From: Clostridium ljungdahlii
Lineage (GTDB): Bacteria; Bacillota; Clostridia; Clostridiales; Clostridiaceae
Direction: 5' to 3'
Assembly (NCBI RefSeq): GCF_001636845.1
Contig: NZ_LITT01000018.1
Coordinates: 1 to 42,016 of the forward strand
DNA length: 42,016 nt
The translations under genes and the position numbers were made by a program. The notes below the pieces were generated by a model. The model saw only the letters and a program-made list of their open reading frames with translations, did no database searches and was not told the DNA's origin. This document shows positions 1 through 9,304 of the stretch, in pieces; position 1 is the stretch's first letter, and each line of letters starts with the position of its first letter.

Positions 1-211
<211 letters not shown>

Positions 212-527
212 AAGTTTTTATGGCTCTATAGAAAATTGCTATTAGCTTCGCAATACTGCGTCAAAGCTTTCATTGCGGTGCTCATTTACTTAAGTAAACT
301 CCGCTCCTCATTCAAACTTTTCCTTGTCTTGCTCGCTACTACCAATTTTTAATATATTACATTTTAGCTTGTTAGCAAAATATAATACACTATTCTTACG
401 AAATTACTTTTTTAGCTGCTCTCGCAGCTCAAAAGAATTGCTGGTTTATTCTAAATAAGTTGTACTTATATCTTCCTCTGTTTAATTTTCAAGGATCATT
501 TTGTCGCCTCATCTCGACGACTTTTTT
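212..527 (-). other. rRNA operon leader
   Basis: This is the transcribed spacer between the rRNA promoter and 16S, about 315 bases with no plausible protein gene. Near the promoter it has a GTCGTCGAGATGAGGCGAC hairpin-like segment. It then has the GATCCTTGAAAATTAAACAG stretch that in clostridia commonly precedes rRNA genes. Several short inverted segments, such as the one around GAAGCTAATAGC, probably pair with the 3' side of 16S during processing. That role is inferred, not shown. Confidence 0.7.
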
Positions 528-556
528 AGCATAACATATTTTTTTAATAGTGTCAA
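528..556 (-). promoter_or_regulatory. rRNA operon promoter
   Basis: On the minus strand a perfect -35 box TTGACA (551-556) is followed after exactly 17 bases by TATGCT (528-533). The DNA upstream is A+T rich, as expected of a strong stable-RNA promoter. Transcription would start near 520 and run left into the leader and 16S. Confidence 0.88.
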
Positions 557-589
557 CACTATTTTAAACACTTTCAACAAATAATATGA

Positions 590-614
590 GAATATCAGAA
601 AACATCTGATATTC
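590..614 (-). other. inverted repeat upstream of the rRNA promoter
   Basis: A perfect 10-bp dyad, GAATATCAGA and TCTGATATTC, has a 5-base loop. It lies between thiC and the rRNA promoter. No clear T-run follows on either strand, so it could be a weak second terminator protecting the rRNA promoter or just a cruciform-prone spacer. Confidence 0.45.
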
Positions 615-688
615 TATATGTCTAAAGAGTTGAATTTATTCAGTTGTATACTGGTTGCTCTGCAGAAATACGAAAACTTTTATTACAA

Positions 689-728
689 TTTAAATAAGCA
701 TAAGTATTTCCACCAATGCTTATTTAAA
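689..728 (-). terminator. probable thiC terminator
   Basis: A perfect 13-bp inverted repeat, TTTAAATAAGCAT and ATGCTTATTTAAA, has a 14-base loop. It lies about 65 bases past the thiC stop on the minus strand. The stem is A+T rich and the tract after it is only moderately T rich, so termination is likely but not textbook. Confidence 0.55.
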
Positions 729-791
729 GATTCTATCCAATAGCTACCATCCGTAACACTTCCATCACACACAATGAAAGCAATTCACACA

Positions 792-2105
792 TCAATCATC
801 ATCTCTTAAAACATTTAGATTTTTTCCTTCCATAACCCTGTTCATATTTCTAACAGCACACATTTTTCCACACATAGTACATGTATGTTCATCTTCTGGT
901 TTTGATTCCTCTCTGTACCTTCTTGCTTTTTCTGGATCTATGGATAAATTAAATATTTTTTCCCAATTAAGCTCTCTTCTAGCTTTACTCATGGCATCAT
1001 CTAAGTCTCTTGCACCTTTTACTCCCTTTGCAATATCTCCTGCGTGAGCTGCAATTTTAGCAGCTATGATTCCTTCTTTCATATCTTCCAAGTTTGGAAG
1101 TCTTAAATGTTCTGCTGGAGTTACATAACATAGGAAATCTGCTCCTGAAGATGCAGCTATTGCTCCTCCTATAGCTGATGTAATATGATCATAACCAGGA
1201 GCTACGTCTGTAACTAAAGGTCCTAACACATAAAATGGTGCATTATGACACAATTTCTTTTCTAACTGCATATTTGCTTTTATTTCATCTAAACTCATAT
1301 GTCCTGGTCCTTCTATCATAACTTGTACATTTCTCTTCCAAGCTCTTCTTGCAAGCTCTCCTAAAGTCATAAGTTCCTTAATCTGTGAAGCATCTGTAGA
1401 ATCTTTTATAGCACCTGGTCTGCAGGCATCTCCCAAACTTATAGTTACATCGTATTTTTCACATATATCTAAAACTTTGTCAAAATACTCATAAAAGGGA
1501 TTTTCTTTTCCATTTAGTTCCATCCATGCATATATCAAGGCTCCTCCCCTAGATACTATGTTCATAAGTCTTTCATTTCTCTTAAAAACTGCTGCAGTTT
1601 CTCTATTTATACCTGCATGAATCGTCATAAAATCCACACCATTTTGCGCATGTTTTTCAATCACACCTAAAAGTTCTTCTTCAGTTATATCTTTTAATTC
1701 TTTGTCATAAAATCCCACTGCATCATATATAGGTACTGTACCTATCATGGCAGGTGACATTTCTACTAGGCTAGTTCTAAATTCTTCAGTTTTTCCAAAG
1801 CAGCTTAAATCCATTATAGCTTCCGCTTCCATTTTCAAAGCTACCTTAACTTTTTCCAATTCATTATCTATACAGTTGCAATCCTTTGAAATTCCCAAAT
1901 TTACATTTATCTTAGTCTTAAGTCCTTGTCCTACACCTTCTGGATCTAATGCATTATGATTTTTATTAGCTGGTATTACAACTACACCCTGCGCAACTAA
2001 TTCCATTAGTTGCAATGCCTCCATGTTTTCTTTAGCAGCTACTCTCTCCATCTCTTTTGTGATTATGCCTTTCTTAGCAGCGTCCATTTGTGTTGTGTAA
2101 TTCAT
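792..2105 (-). CDS. thiC: phosphomethylpyrimidine synthase ThiC
   Basis: ThiC is the radical-SAM enzyme that rearranges aminoimidazole ribotide into hydroxymethylpyrimidine phosphate, the pyrimidine half of thiamine. The 437-aa product is the short clostridial form, without the extra N-terminal domain of the 631-residue E. coli enzyme. The conserved core includes [11 protein letters not shown] and [18 protein letters not shown]-terminal CTMCGKMC cluster provides the cysteines for the [4Fe-4S] centre. GGGAG lies 8 bases before the ATG. It is the only thiamine gene here and sits behind its own TPP riboswitch, so it is a single-gene thiamine-repressed unit. Confidence 0.97.
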   Translation of the reverse strand: MNYTTQMDAAKKGIITKEMERVAAKENMEALQLMELVAQGVVVIPANKNHNALDPEGVGQGLKTKINVNLGISKDCNCIDNELEKVKVALKMEAEAIMDLSCFGKTEEFRTSLVEMSPAMIGTVPIYDAVGFYDKELKDITEEELLGVIEKHAQNGVDFMTIHAGINRETAAVFKRNERLMNIVSRGGALIYAWMELNGKENPFYEYFDKVLDICEKYDVTISLGDACRPGAIKDSTDASQIKELMTLGELARRAWKRNVQVMIEGPGHMSLDEIKANMQLEKKLCHNAPFYVLGPLVTDVAPGYDHITSAIGGAIAASSGADFLCYVTPAEHLRLPNLEDMKEGIIAAKIAAHAGDIAKGVKGARDLDDAMSKARRELNWEKIFNLSIDPEKARRYREESKPEDEHTCTMCGKMCAVRNMNRVMEGKNLNVLRDDD

Positions 2106-2194
2106 TTAAAACATCTCCCTTAACATATTTTTTTTAAAATTATGTTAAATAAAAAAGGAGGAGATTACACATCTCCCTCATATCCATCTTTAAT

Positions 2195-2231
2195 ATAATA
2201 AAAAAATGCAACCTTATAAAGTTGCATTTTA
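2195..2231 (-). terminator. riboswitch expression-platform terminator
   Basis: On the minus strand AAATGCAAC and GTTGCATTT (2204-2212, 2221-2229) form a hairpin with an 8-base loop, followed by a run of T. It lies between the TPP aptamer and thiC, the expected place for a terminator that forms when thiamine pyrophosphate is bound. Confidence 0.88.
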
Positions 2232-2244
2232 AAACTATATAAAG

Positions 2245-2331
2245 CTCTTCCCTACGCTAGAATTATCCAGATCAGGTATGAGGGTCAGAACTAACAGTTC
2301 TATCTCAGCCTATAACATAGGCCCCCCTAGA
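2245..2331 (-). ncRNA. TPP (THI-box) riboswitch
   Basis: The minus strand carries the diagnostic THI-box elements in order: a closing P1 strand with GGGGGGCC, the GGCTGAGA loop, a variable stem ending in GACCC, then ATACCTGATCTGGATAAT and CTAGCGTAGGGAAG. It senses thiamine pyrophosphate. With the terminator hairpin just downstream it should switch off thiC when the ligand is abundant. Confidence 0.96.
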
Positions 2332-2351
2332 TTATTTAATTTTACGTACAA

Positions 2352-2381
2352 ATCATATCATAATATAGTTAATTTTTGCAA
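2352..2381 (-). promoter_or_regulatory. probable thiC promoter
   Basis: TTGCAA (2376-2381) and TATGAT (2352-2357) are separated by 18 bases on the minus strand. They lie about 20 bases upstream of the first riboswitch helix, which fits a sigma-A promoter starting just before the aptamer. Confidence 0.6.
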
Positions 2382-2470
2382 CTATATATTTTTATATCTA
2401 CAATTCATAATAAACAGTTTATCATAGAAAATTTATGTTACCAGAAAAATATTCATTGTCTATAACAGTA

Positions 2471-3304
2471 TTAAATATTTATAACTTTAGTAAAATATAA
2501 TATAAGTATTATCGCTCCTATAAATATTCTATATACAGCAAAAACTCTCATTGGTTTTCTCTTCAAAAAATTTATAAACTTTTCTACTACAACTAATGCT
2601 ACTATAAATGAAACTATAAATCCAACTGCCAGCGCAATAACTTGAGGAACATCCATAGCTACCTTTACTTTTATAAGTGACCATCCTGATGCTGCTATCA
2701 TAGTAGGTATAGCAAGGAAAAAGGAAAACTCTGCTGCAGCTACATTTGTAAGTCCACTTATCCATCCACCCATTATTGTGGACGCAGATCTAGACATTCC
2801 TGGCCAAAGTGATAGACATTGAAAACATCCTATCTTAAATGCTTGTACAATATTTATATCTTCAATTCTATTTGTACTATTTCCTCTCCTGTATTTGTTC
2901 TCCATATATATCATGAGAAAACCGCCAAATACTAATGCACAGGCAACAGTAACCGGATTAAATAATTTGCTTTTAATAATATCATTGAAACGCAATCCTA
3001 CAATAGCAGCAGGTATAAAAGCAACTAAAATAGTAAACCAAAGTTTAAATCCCCATTTGCCAGGTTTAAGATTTTTAAGCGAATTAAAAATCTTATCCCA
3101 ATAAAGCACTACTATAGCAAGTATGGCACCTAGCTGAATTACTACTTCAAACATATCTATATAAGCGCCATTATATGTTGGTGCTTTAAAGTTTATCAGA
3201 TTTCCTACTATTATCATATGACCTGTTGAAGATATTGGCAGGAACTCTGTTATTCCCTCGACTACTCCAATAGCAGCAGCTTTAATAATAAATAATAATT
3301 CCAT
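2471..3304 (-). CDS. uppP: undecaprenyl-diphosphatase UppP (BacA family)
   Basis: This integral membrane enzyme dephosphorylates undecaprenyl pyrophosphate to recycle the lipid carrier for cell-wall synthesis, and excess enzyme gives bacitracin tolerance. The 277-aa protein has the two family motifs: GITEFLPISSTGH near the N-terminus and PGMSRSASTI in the middle, each in re-entrant membrane loops. Several hydrophobic helices surround them. A GTG at 3313 is in frame, but the ribosome site GGGAG is 8 bases before the ATG at 3304, so the ATG is preferred. It is flanked by thiC and pckA without evident functional linkage. Confidence 0.95.
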   Translation of the reverse strand: MELLFIIKAAAIGVVEGITEFLPISSTGHMIIVGNLINFKAPTYNGAYIDMFEVVIQLGAILAIVVLYWDKIFNSLKNLKPGKWGFKLWFTILVAFIPAAIVGLRFNDIIKSKLFNPVTVACALVFGGFLMIYMENKYRRGNSTNRIEDINIVQAFKIGCFQCLSLWPGMSRSASTIMGGWISGLTNVAAAEFSFFLAIPTMIAASGWSLIKVKVAMDVPQVIALAVGFIVSFIVALVVVEKFINFLKRKPMRVFAVYRIFIGAIILILYFTKVINI

Positions 3305-3432
3305 TAACTTCACTCCCTATTAAATTTATAAACAAGTATTATTATACTATTACCGTAAGCTTTTTCACAGCATATATATTATTAATAATTTGTTACATAA
3401 GTAAAATTATCTTTTATTTCATATACAAATAA

Positions 3433-3475
3433 AGGATTTAGTGATGAAAATAAAATCAACTCATCACCAAATCCT
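3433..3475 (-). terminator. pckA terminator hairpin
   Basis: A 15-bp inverted repeat with one G-T mismatch (arms 3433-3447 and 3461-3475) lies about 60 bases past the pckA stop on the minus strand. A T-rich tract follows on both strands. The plus strand has the better T-run, but no rightward gene reads into it. Confidence 0.65.
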
Positions 3476-3536
3476 ATTTTTTATATTACTAAATATTTAT
3501 ATATAAATTTCACTTAAATTAGCTATAATAAACAAT

Positions 3537-5105
3537 TTAAGCTTTAGGTCCAGCTTCTGCTATATCTTCGGAAACATCTTTAAACTTCTCAAAGTTTTTA
3601 CTAAACTTCAGTGCCAGATTTCTCACTGTTTTATCATACGCTTCTTTATCTTGCCATGTATTTCTAGGGTTTAATATTTCATCAGGTACACCTGGACATC
3701 TTGTAGGCATCATTACTTTAAACACAGGATGTTCCACAAAGTCAACACCTTTGAATTTTCCTTTCAAAGCTTCTCTAATCATAGCTCTTGTGTAGGAAAG
3801 TTTTATTCTATCTCCATTTCCATATCCTCCAGATAACCATCCAGTATTCACTAAATATACCTGAGTATTATACTTGTCTATTCTTTCACCTAACAGCTTT
3901 GCATACACAGCAGGATTCATTAACATAAAAGGTTCACCAAAGCAAGAGGAAAAAGTAGCTTGAGGTTCAATTATTCCTCTTTCAGTTCCAGCTATCTTGC
4001 TAGTATATCCAGACATAAAGTGATACATTGCTGCTTCCTTAGAAAGTCTTGATATAGGTGGCATTACACCAAAAGCATCTGCAGTTAAAAATATTATAGT
4101 CTCTGGATTTTCTCCTACACCACTTTCTTCTATATTATCTATATAATTTATAGGATATGCTGCCCTTGTATTTTCAGTATATCTACCATCATTATAATCA
4201 GGTACCCTATTCTCATCTGCCACTACATTTTCAACTACAGTTCCAAATTTTATGGCATTGTATATCTGACTTTCTTTTTCCTTATCAAGTCTTATAGTTT
4301 TAGCATAACATCCGCCCTCAAAATTAAATACACCTTCATTAGACCATCCATGTTCGTCATCACCAATCAGCCTTCTTTCACCATCTGCTGATAAAGTAGT
4401 TTTTCCTGTTCCTGACAATCCAAAAAATAAGCAAGTTTTGTTATCTTGTCCTATATTAGCAGAACAGTGCATAGGCATGACCCCTTTTTGTGGAAGCAAG
4501 AAGTTCATTACTGAAAATACTGATTTTTTTATTTCTCCTGAGTAACTGGTTCCCCCTATTAATATAATTTTTTTATCAAAATTCACTAAAATAAAGGCAT
4601 CTGAATTTAAACCGTCTTCTTTCCCCTTAGCCTTAAATCCAGGTACCGATATTATGTTAAATTCAGGAGTAAAACACTTTAAATTCTCCTCCGTTGGTCT
4701 TCTAAACAATTGATTTGCAAACAACGCCTGGGATGCTCTTTCGCATATTACTCTTATAGGAAGGGTATATTTTTTTAAAGCTCCAACAAATCCATCAAAC
4801 ACAAAAATGTCTTTATCACTTATATAATTTAAAATCTTATCATACATTCTATTAAAAATATCTTCTTCTATAGAAAGATTTACATTTCCCCAGTTTATTT
4901 TGTTTCTAATGCTTTCTTGATTAACTATAAATCTATCTTTAGGAGATCTTCCTGTGTACTTTCCAGTATTAATCATAAGAGCTCCTTTATTTGATAAAAA
5001 CCCTTCTCCCCTTTTAATTGAAAATTCCGTTAATTCTGATGGTGATAAATTTTTATACATATTTCTATATTTATTAATATTTAAATATGATAAGTCAATG
5101 TTCAT
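3537..5105 (-). CDS. pckA: phosphoenolpyruvate carboxykinase (ATP)
   Basis: PckA interconverts oxaloacetate plus ATP with phosphoenolpyruvate, CO2 and ADP, linking the C4 acids to gluconeogenesis or, in some anaerobes, running in the carboxylating direction. The 522-aa protein is full length for the ATP-dependent family. It contains the P-loop GLSGTGKTTLS near residue 235, the GRSPKDRF substrate-binding segment near the N-terminus and the metal-binding HCSAN and DDEHGW segments. GGGGG precedes the ATG by about 8 bases. It is a single-gene unit with its own candidate promoter and terminator. Confidence 0.97.
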   Translation of the reverse strand: MNIDLSYLNINKYRNMYKNLSPSELTEFSIKRGEGFLSNKGALMINTGKYTGRSPKDRFIVNQESIRNKINWGNVNLSIEEDIFNRMYDKILNYISDKDIFVFDGFVGALKKYTLPIRVICERASQALFANQLFRRPTEENLKCFTPEFNIISVPGFKAKGKEDGLNSDAFILVNFDKKIILIGGTSYSGEIKKSVFSVMNFLLPQKGVMPMHCSANIGQDNKTCLFFGLSGTGKTTLSADGERRLIGDDEHGWSNEGVFNFEGGCYAKTIRLDKEKESQIYNAIKFGTVVENVVADENRVPDYNDGRYTENTRAAYPINYIDNIEESGVGENPETIIFLTADAFGVMPPISRLSKEAAMYHFMSGYTSKIAGTERGIIEPQATFSSCFGEPFMLMNPAVYAKLLGERIDKYNTQVYLVNTGWLSGGYGNGDRIKLSYTRAMIREALKGKFKGVDFVEHPVFKVMMPTRCPGVPDEILNPRNTWQDKEAYDKTVRNLALKFSKNFEKFKDVSEDIAEAGPKA

Positions 5106-5136
5106 GATGTTTCCCCCTAAATTAGTTTATATTTAT

Positions 5137-5164
5137 ATATTACACCATTTATAGAAAAATGCAA
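5137..5164 (-). promoter_or_regulatory. candidate pckA promoter
   Basis: On the minus strand TTGCAT (5159-5164) and TAATAT (5137-5142) are 16 bases apart, about 30 bases upstream of the pckA start. The fit is moderate in a region where A+T richness makes chance matches easy. Confidence 0.4.
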
Positions 5165-5552
5165 TAAAAAAATTATTTTAAATTTAATTATAAAGTATTT
5201 TATATATTATACCTGTAATAATACATTATATACTTTGTATATTTTTATATGTACTATATTAATTCTATATATTTTTTAATATAAGCTATACTTTTTATTT
5301 ATAAGTTAGGTTGATAATGAATTTTTTCTATTTGAACTTGCAAAACTACTCGGTAAATTATTCAGATATTATAATTTATTTAACTATGTCTTTATATTAT
5401 AATTTTAACATTCTTATATATACCCTCATAAACATACATTCTTTTAAATGTTTATTCCCACATTCTATTATCCGGCCTAAGAAATGCAGTAAATTTACAA
5501 CTTTTTAATGTAAAAATTATAATATTGTATTATAATATTAAGAGTTATTTAC

Positions 5553-5581
5553 TTGCTCGTGTATTTGTTGTGTACTATAAT
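5553..5581 (+). promoter_or_regulatory. candidate murT-gatD promoter
   Basis: A perfect -10 box TATAAT (5576-5581) lies 17 bases after TTGCTC (5553-5558), about 80 bases before the murT coding region. The -35 half is weak. Confidence 0.45.
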
Positions 5582-5660
5582 AGACTTCAATCTTAAATTT
5601 AGAGCCTATAGACTTATGACAAACAATATGTAAAGTAAATAAACAAATGCTTTACTTAAG

Positions 5661-7028
5661 TTGAAGGTGGTGTTAAAAATTAACATAAAATCTTTTTTTA
5701 GTATTATTATTTCCAAGATCGTAATAAAATTATCAAAATTTTTATTTAAAGGAGGAAGTAATTTTCCTGGAAAAGTTGCTTTAAAATTAGATAAGAATAT
5801 TCTTAAAACCATATGTAAGGATTATAAAATTATACTTATAACAGGTACAAATGGTAAAACTACAACTACAAGTATGGTCTACAACATGCTAAAGGATGCT
5901 AAAAAACGTGTAATTACAAACAATACAGGTGCAAATATGCTGACAGGTATAGTTTCATGTTTTATAGAAAATTATTCATTTAAAAAATGTAGTGAGACAA
6001 ACTATGCAGTTATAGAGTGTGATGAAGCAAATGTTCCTTTATTTACAGATTATATAACTCCAGAAATTATAACTGTAACAAACTTATTTAGAGATCAACT
6101 TGACAGGTATGGAGAAGTTTACACTACATTAAACAAAATTCTAAAAGGTATCAAAAAAGTACCTCTTTCAAATTTAATACTCAATGGAGACGAATCTCTT
6201 CTTGGAGATCTAAATTTACCAAACAGAACTATTTATTATGGATTTAATTGTTCTCCAACAAATAGAAAAAAAGTAGATACTAATGCAGATGCCAAGTTCT
6301 GTAAGAAATGCAAAAATCCTTACAAATATAATTTTCTTACATATAATCATTTAGGCGATTACTACTGTGAAAAGTGTGGATATAAAAGACCTGAATTGGA
6401 TTATACTTTAGATGAAATAAAAGATCAAACTCCAGATGGATCATTAGTAGTAATTAATGAGAAGGAATATTATATAAATCAACCAGGTACATATAATATG
6501 TATAATGCCCTATGTGCTTATTCTATAGCAATGGTTTGTGGAATATCTACTTCCTGTATATGTGATTCTCTAAAAAAACAAAAGAGCAGTTTTGGAAGAC
6601 AAGAAGTCATAAATATAGAAGGTAAAGAGGTTAAAATTATCTTAGTAAAAAATCCTGCCGGTTATGATCAAGCTATAAATACTTTAAGCCTTGACAACAG
6701 GACCTTTAACCTAGCTGTACTTCTAAATGACAATTATGCAGATGGAAGGGATGTATCCTGGATATGGGACGTGAATTTTGAAAAGCTGTCTTCACTTGAT
6801 ATAGATAAAATAATGATTTCAGGTATAAGACTTTATGACATGGCTGTAAGATTAAAAGTAGCAGGATTACCCCAAGATAACTTTATAATTTGTAAGCACT
6901 ATGAAAATCTAATTGATGAAATAAAAAATTGCAAATCAAATACAGTATATGTATTAGCCACTTATACTGCCATGATAACTTTCAGGAAATTTCTCAATTT
7001 CAAGGGATATATCAAAAAGCTGTGGTAA
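5661..7028 (+). CDS. murT: lipid II isoglutaminyl synthase, Mur ligase subunit MurT
   Basis: MurT with GatD amidates the D-glutamate of lipid II to D-isoglutamine, using ammonia from glutamine. The 455-aa protein has the Mur-ligase P-loop GTNGKTTTT near residue 62. A four-cysteine zinc ribbon unique to MurT (CKKC and CEKC near residues 211 and 237) and the DGRDVSWIWD segment near residue 365 follow. The start is uncertain: the frame opens with TTG at 5661, but the ribosome site AAGGTGG is inside it at 5664-5670. Translation may therefore begin at GTG 5670 or, with ideal spacing, at a rare ATT at 5679. gatD follows 30 bases later. Confidence 0.93.
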   Translation: MKVVLKINIKSFFSIIISKIVIKLSKFLFKGGSNFPGKVALKLDKNILKTICKDYKIILITGTNGKTTTTSMVYNMLKDAKKRVITNNTGANMLTGIVSCFIENYSFKKCSETNYAVIECDEANVPLFTDYITPEIITVTNLFRDQLDRYGEVYTTLNKILKGIKKVPLSNLILNGDESLLGDLNLPNRTIYYGFNCSPTNRKKVDTNADAKFCKKCKNPYKYNFLTYNHLGDYYCEKCGYKRPELDYTLDEIKDQTPDGSLVVINEKEYYINQPGTYNMYNALCAYSIAMVCGISTSCICDSLKKQKSSFGRQEVINIEGKEVKIILVKNPAGYDQAINTLSLDNRTFNLAVLLNDNYADGRDVSWIWDVNFEKLSSLDIDKIMISGIRLYDMAVRLKVAGLPQDNFIICKHYENLIDEIKNCKSNTVYVLATYTAMITFRKFLNFKGYIKKLW

Positions 7029-7058
7029 AATATTAGAGAACTAGGGAGTGTATCTAAA

Positions 7059-7793
7059 ATGGAATTAAACATATGTCACTTATATCCTGATTTATTAAAT
7101 GTATACGGAGATTTAGGAAATATACTCATATTAAAATATAGGGCACAGCAGCGGGGTATAGATATAAATGTATTTAATATATCTCTTGGAGATCCCTTTG
7201 ACAGCTCTAAATATGACATAACTCTTTTTGGCGGTGGCCAGGACTATGAACAGTCCATAGTATCAGAAGATCTTGTCAAAAATAAAAGAGAAGGCATCGT
7301 AAGTTACATCGAAGAGGGTAAAGTATTTTTATCAATTTGTGGAGGCTATCAACTTCTTGGAAAATACTACTCTACACCCGATGGTCAAAAGTTGCCAGGT
7401 CTTGATGTACTTAATATATATACAGAGGGCGGCAGCAATAGATTTATAGGAAATACAGTTATATATAACGAAAAATTTAAGGAAACTTATGTAGGCTTTG
7501 AAAATCATTCTGGAAGAACTTATATAGGAGATTTAGAACCTCTTGGAAAAGTAATTGTAGGTTATGGTAATAATGGGGAAGATGGATACGAAGGCTGCAT
7601 ATACAAAAATTGTTTTTGTACTTATTTTCACGGTTCTCTCCTTTCTAAAAACCCTGAATTAGCAGATAGATTTATATCTACAGCTATTTCTAAAAAATAT
7701 GGTGATACAAAACTTGACCCTCTAGATGATACCTTAGAATTAAATGCTAAAAAATTTATAATAGAAAGAGAAACCAAAAATAAATCTAATTAA
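7059..7793 (+). CDS. gatD: lipid II isoglutaminyl synthase, glutaminase subunit GatD
   Basis: GatD is the class I glutamine amidotransferase partner that hydrolyses glutamine and channels ammonia to MurT. The 244-aa protein has a CobB/CobQ-type glutaminase fold. The nucleophile cysteine is in SICGGYQLLG near residue 94, and the catalytic histidine is in the C-terminal FHGSLLSKNPELADRF. AGGGAG precedes the ATG. The short gap after murT indicates one operon and one complex. A long palindromic repeat begins 18 bases after the stop and probably acts as terminator. Confidence 0.95.
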   Translation: MELNICHLYPDLLNVYGDLGNILILKYRAQQRGIDINVFNISLGDPFDSSKYDITLFGGGQDYEQSIVSEDLVKNKREGIVSYIEEGKVFLSICGGYQLLGKYYSTPDGQKLPGLDVLNIYTEGGSNRFIGNTVIYNEKFKETYVGFENHSGRTYIGDLEPLGKVIVGYGNNGEDGYEGCIYKNCFCTYFHGSLLSKNPELADRFISTAISKKYGDTKLDPLDDTLELNAKKFIIERETKNKSN

Positions 7794-7810
7794 TTTACAT
7801 CTTTATGTAG

Positions 7811-8059
7811 AGTTTCTAGTTTGAAAGTTTACTTATATCAGCCATATACTAACAAATTTCATCACACTAAAAACTTTTTATAAGTCTAAAGCTCGGTATT
7901 TTGAAAATCTAAAGAAGCTTATATAACTCGTACCTCAAACATATATAAGCTTTTAAGATTTTCTAAAATACCTCGCTAAGACTTATAAAAAAAGTTTTTA
8001 AGTGTGATTTCCGTTTTGTTAGTATATTTTATGTATAAGTTAAAATTTCAACTAGAATC
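7811..8059 (+). repeat. long palindromic repeat, full-length copy 1
   Basis: This is an imperfect palindrome of about 249 bp. Outer ends GTTTCTAGTT and AACTAGAATC pair, as do AGTATATTTT-type and TCACACT/AGTGTGA segments further in. An inner arm TATAAGTCT pairs with AGACTTATA. At the centre is AACTCGTACCTCAAAC (7925-7940), shared with the other two full copies. No reading frame is present. The arms are diverged from the other copies while the centre is conserved. Confidence 0.85.
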
Positions 8060-8066
8060 ACTCATA

Positions 8067-8171
8067 TATAGGGTTTTTAACTAATAACTTAAATTATACA
8101 TTAATTGAAATCTACTGATTTCAATGGCTTAACTATATGAATAATTTAATTTTAAACTTATAAACCCTATA
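8067..8171. repeat. related 105-bp palindrome between two repeats
   Basis: Ends TATAGGGTTT (8067-8076) and AAACCCTATA (8162-8171) are inverted. The centre is the perfect dyad ATTGAAATC-TACT-GATTTCAAT (8104-8125). It lacks the AACTCGTACCTC core. Its end resembles the TATAGGGTTTCC end of the 150-bp copy at 25606, which suggests a distant member of the same family. Confidence 0.75.
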
Positions 8172-8174
8172 GCA

Positions 8175-8422
8175 GTTTCTAACTTAAAAATAAAACTTAT
8201 ATGCAGAAATATTTTACAATAAACAAACACATTTAAATATTTTGTATATAAGTCTTAGTAGAAAATTTTTTAAAAAACTTAGGTCTTTTGAATTGTTCGA
8301 GGTACGAGTTTTCAAAAGGCCTTAGTTTTTATAAATTTTCTTCTTAGACTTATCAAAATATTTAACCGTGTTTGTGGTTGTAAAAATATTCGGAGTATAA
8401 GTTTTATTTTTCGTTTAGAAAC
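8175..8422 (-). repeat. long palindromic repeat, full-length copy 2
   Basis: This is a 248-bp palindrome with perfect 8-base ends GTTTCTAA and TTTAGAAAC. The outer arms contain AAATAAAACTTATA and TATAAGTTTTATTT. The inner arms contain TAAGTCTTAG and CTTAGACTTA. The core AACTCGTACCTCGAAC is on the minus strand (8295-8310). It ends 15 bases past the stop of the leftward deacetylase-side gap, so it lies between convergent gatD and the deacetylase gene. Confidence 0.88.
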
Positions 8423-8437
8423 TCTCTATAATTTTAG

Positions 8438-9244
8438 TCATCTATTAATGATTCCTTTATCTGTCATTCTAAACTCTTCCTCTAAAGTTATATCATCAAA
8501 AGTTCTAAAAACAAAACCTTCTTTTTTTAAATAACTTATAATGTCTGGCAGTGCTTCTACTGTAGAAGTTTTATAGTAAGAATCATGCATCAAAACTACT
8601 GCAATTTTTTTATTCTTGCATCCATTTATTACATTTTGTTTTACAATATCTTTGGACACAAAACGTTTATCTGCATCCCCTGAGACCACGTTCCAATCTA
8701 CATACTTCATTCCGTTTCCCTTTAAAGTCTTCTTTATAATATTTAAATTGCTTACGCTTGCTGCTAAGTTATCTGACCCACCTGGAAGCCTCACAAATAC
8801 TATAGAATCTTTTCCTGTTATATTCTTTATTACATTTTTACAAACTCGAAAATCCTCTAAGTATGCATCCAAACTGCTGTACATCTCTTTATAATTATGA
8901 GAATATGTATGCACTCCTATACTCATACCGCTGTCACTTAGCTGCTTTAATATAGAAGGATTTTCTTTTGCCTTTTCACCTACTATAAAAAAAGTGGCTT
9001 TTACTCCATTTTGTTGTAATATATTTAATATCTTTGTAGTGTTATTTACAGAAGGACCATCATCAAAAGTTAAGAATACTTCTTTAGAATACGTTGGTGC
9101 ATTATCTTTAGCTAAAACAATATTCTTTCTCTCTCCCGTAAAATTATATTTTACACAATCCCATTTACATATTAAGCTTATACAAGCAATTACAAATAAA
9201 TAGATAAAAGTACCATATATGATTGAATAGACAGGTTTTTTCAT
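8438..9244 (-). CDS. membrane-anchored polysaccharide deacetylase
   Basis: This NodB-type deacetylase probably removes acetyl groups from peptidoglycan GlcNAc or another cell-surface glycan. The 268-aa protein has one N-terminal membrane segment (about residues 5-25), then the deacetylase domain. The catalytic and metal motifs are TFDDGPS, GVHTYSHN (the two metal histidines), RLPGGSDN and VVLMHDS. A GTG is in frame 9 bases upstream, but GAGGG is 8 bases before the ATG at 9244, which is chosen here. The exact substrate cannot be read from the sequence. It may share a leftward transcript with clpB, 60 bases upstream. Confidence 0.92.
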   Translation of the reverse strand: MKKPVYSIIYGTFIYLFVIACISLICKWDCVKYNFTGERKNIVLAKDNAPTYSKEVFLTFDDGPSVNNTTKILNILQQNGVKATFFIVGEKAKENPSILKQLSDSGMSIGVHTYSHNYKEMYSSLDAYLEDFRVCKNVIKNITGKDSIVFVRLPGGSDNLAASVSNLNIIKKTLKGNGMKYVDWNVVSGDADKRFVSKDIVKQNVINGCKNKKIAVVLMHDSYYKTSTVEALPDIISYLKKEGFVFRTFDDITLEEEFRMTDKGIINR

Positions 9245-9304
9245 AAAAAACACCCTCTTTTTTAATCTTCTATCATATATGGTAACCTTTATTTTAATAA
9301 ATAA

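Larger units (their letters stand above)
5106..5660. other. divergent intergenic region between pckA and murT
   Basis: This is 555 bases of very A+T-rich DNA between divergent genes. I find a candidate promoter for each side, listed separately, and no convincing gene: the one short open frame has no ribosome site and an irregular composition. No riboswitch or long inverted repeat is evident. Confidence 0.6.

Noticed and set aside
5311-5508. 65-codon rightward frame in the pckA-murT gap
   Set aside because: No ribosome site, composition like random A+T-rich DNA, and it lies upstream of the likely murT promoter.
7811-8422. CRISPR array
   Set aside because: The repeats are long palindromes in opposite orientations, not short direct repeats with unique spacers.
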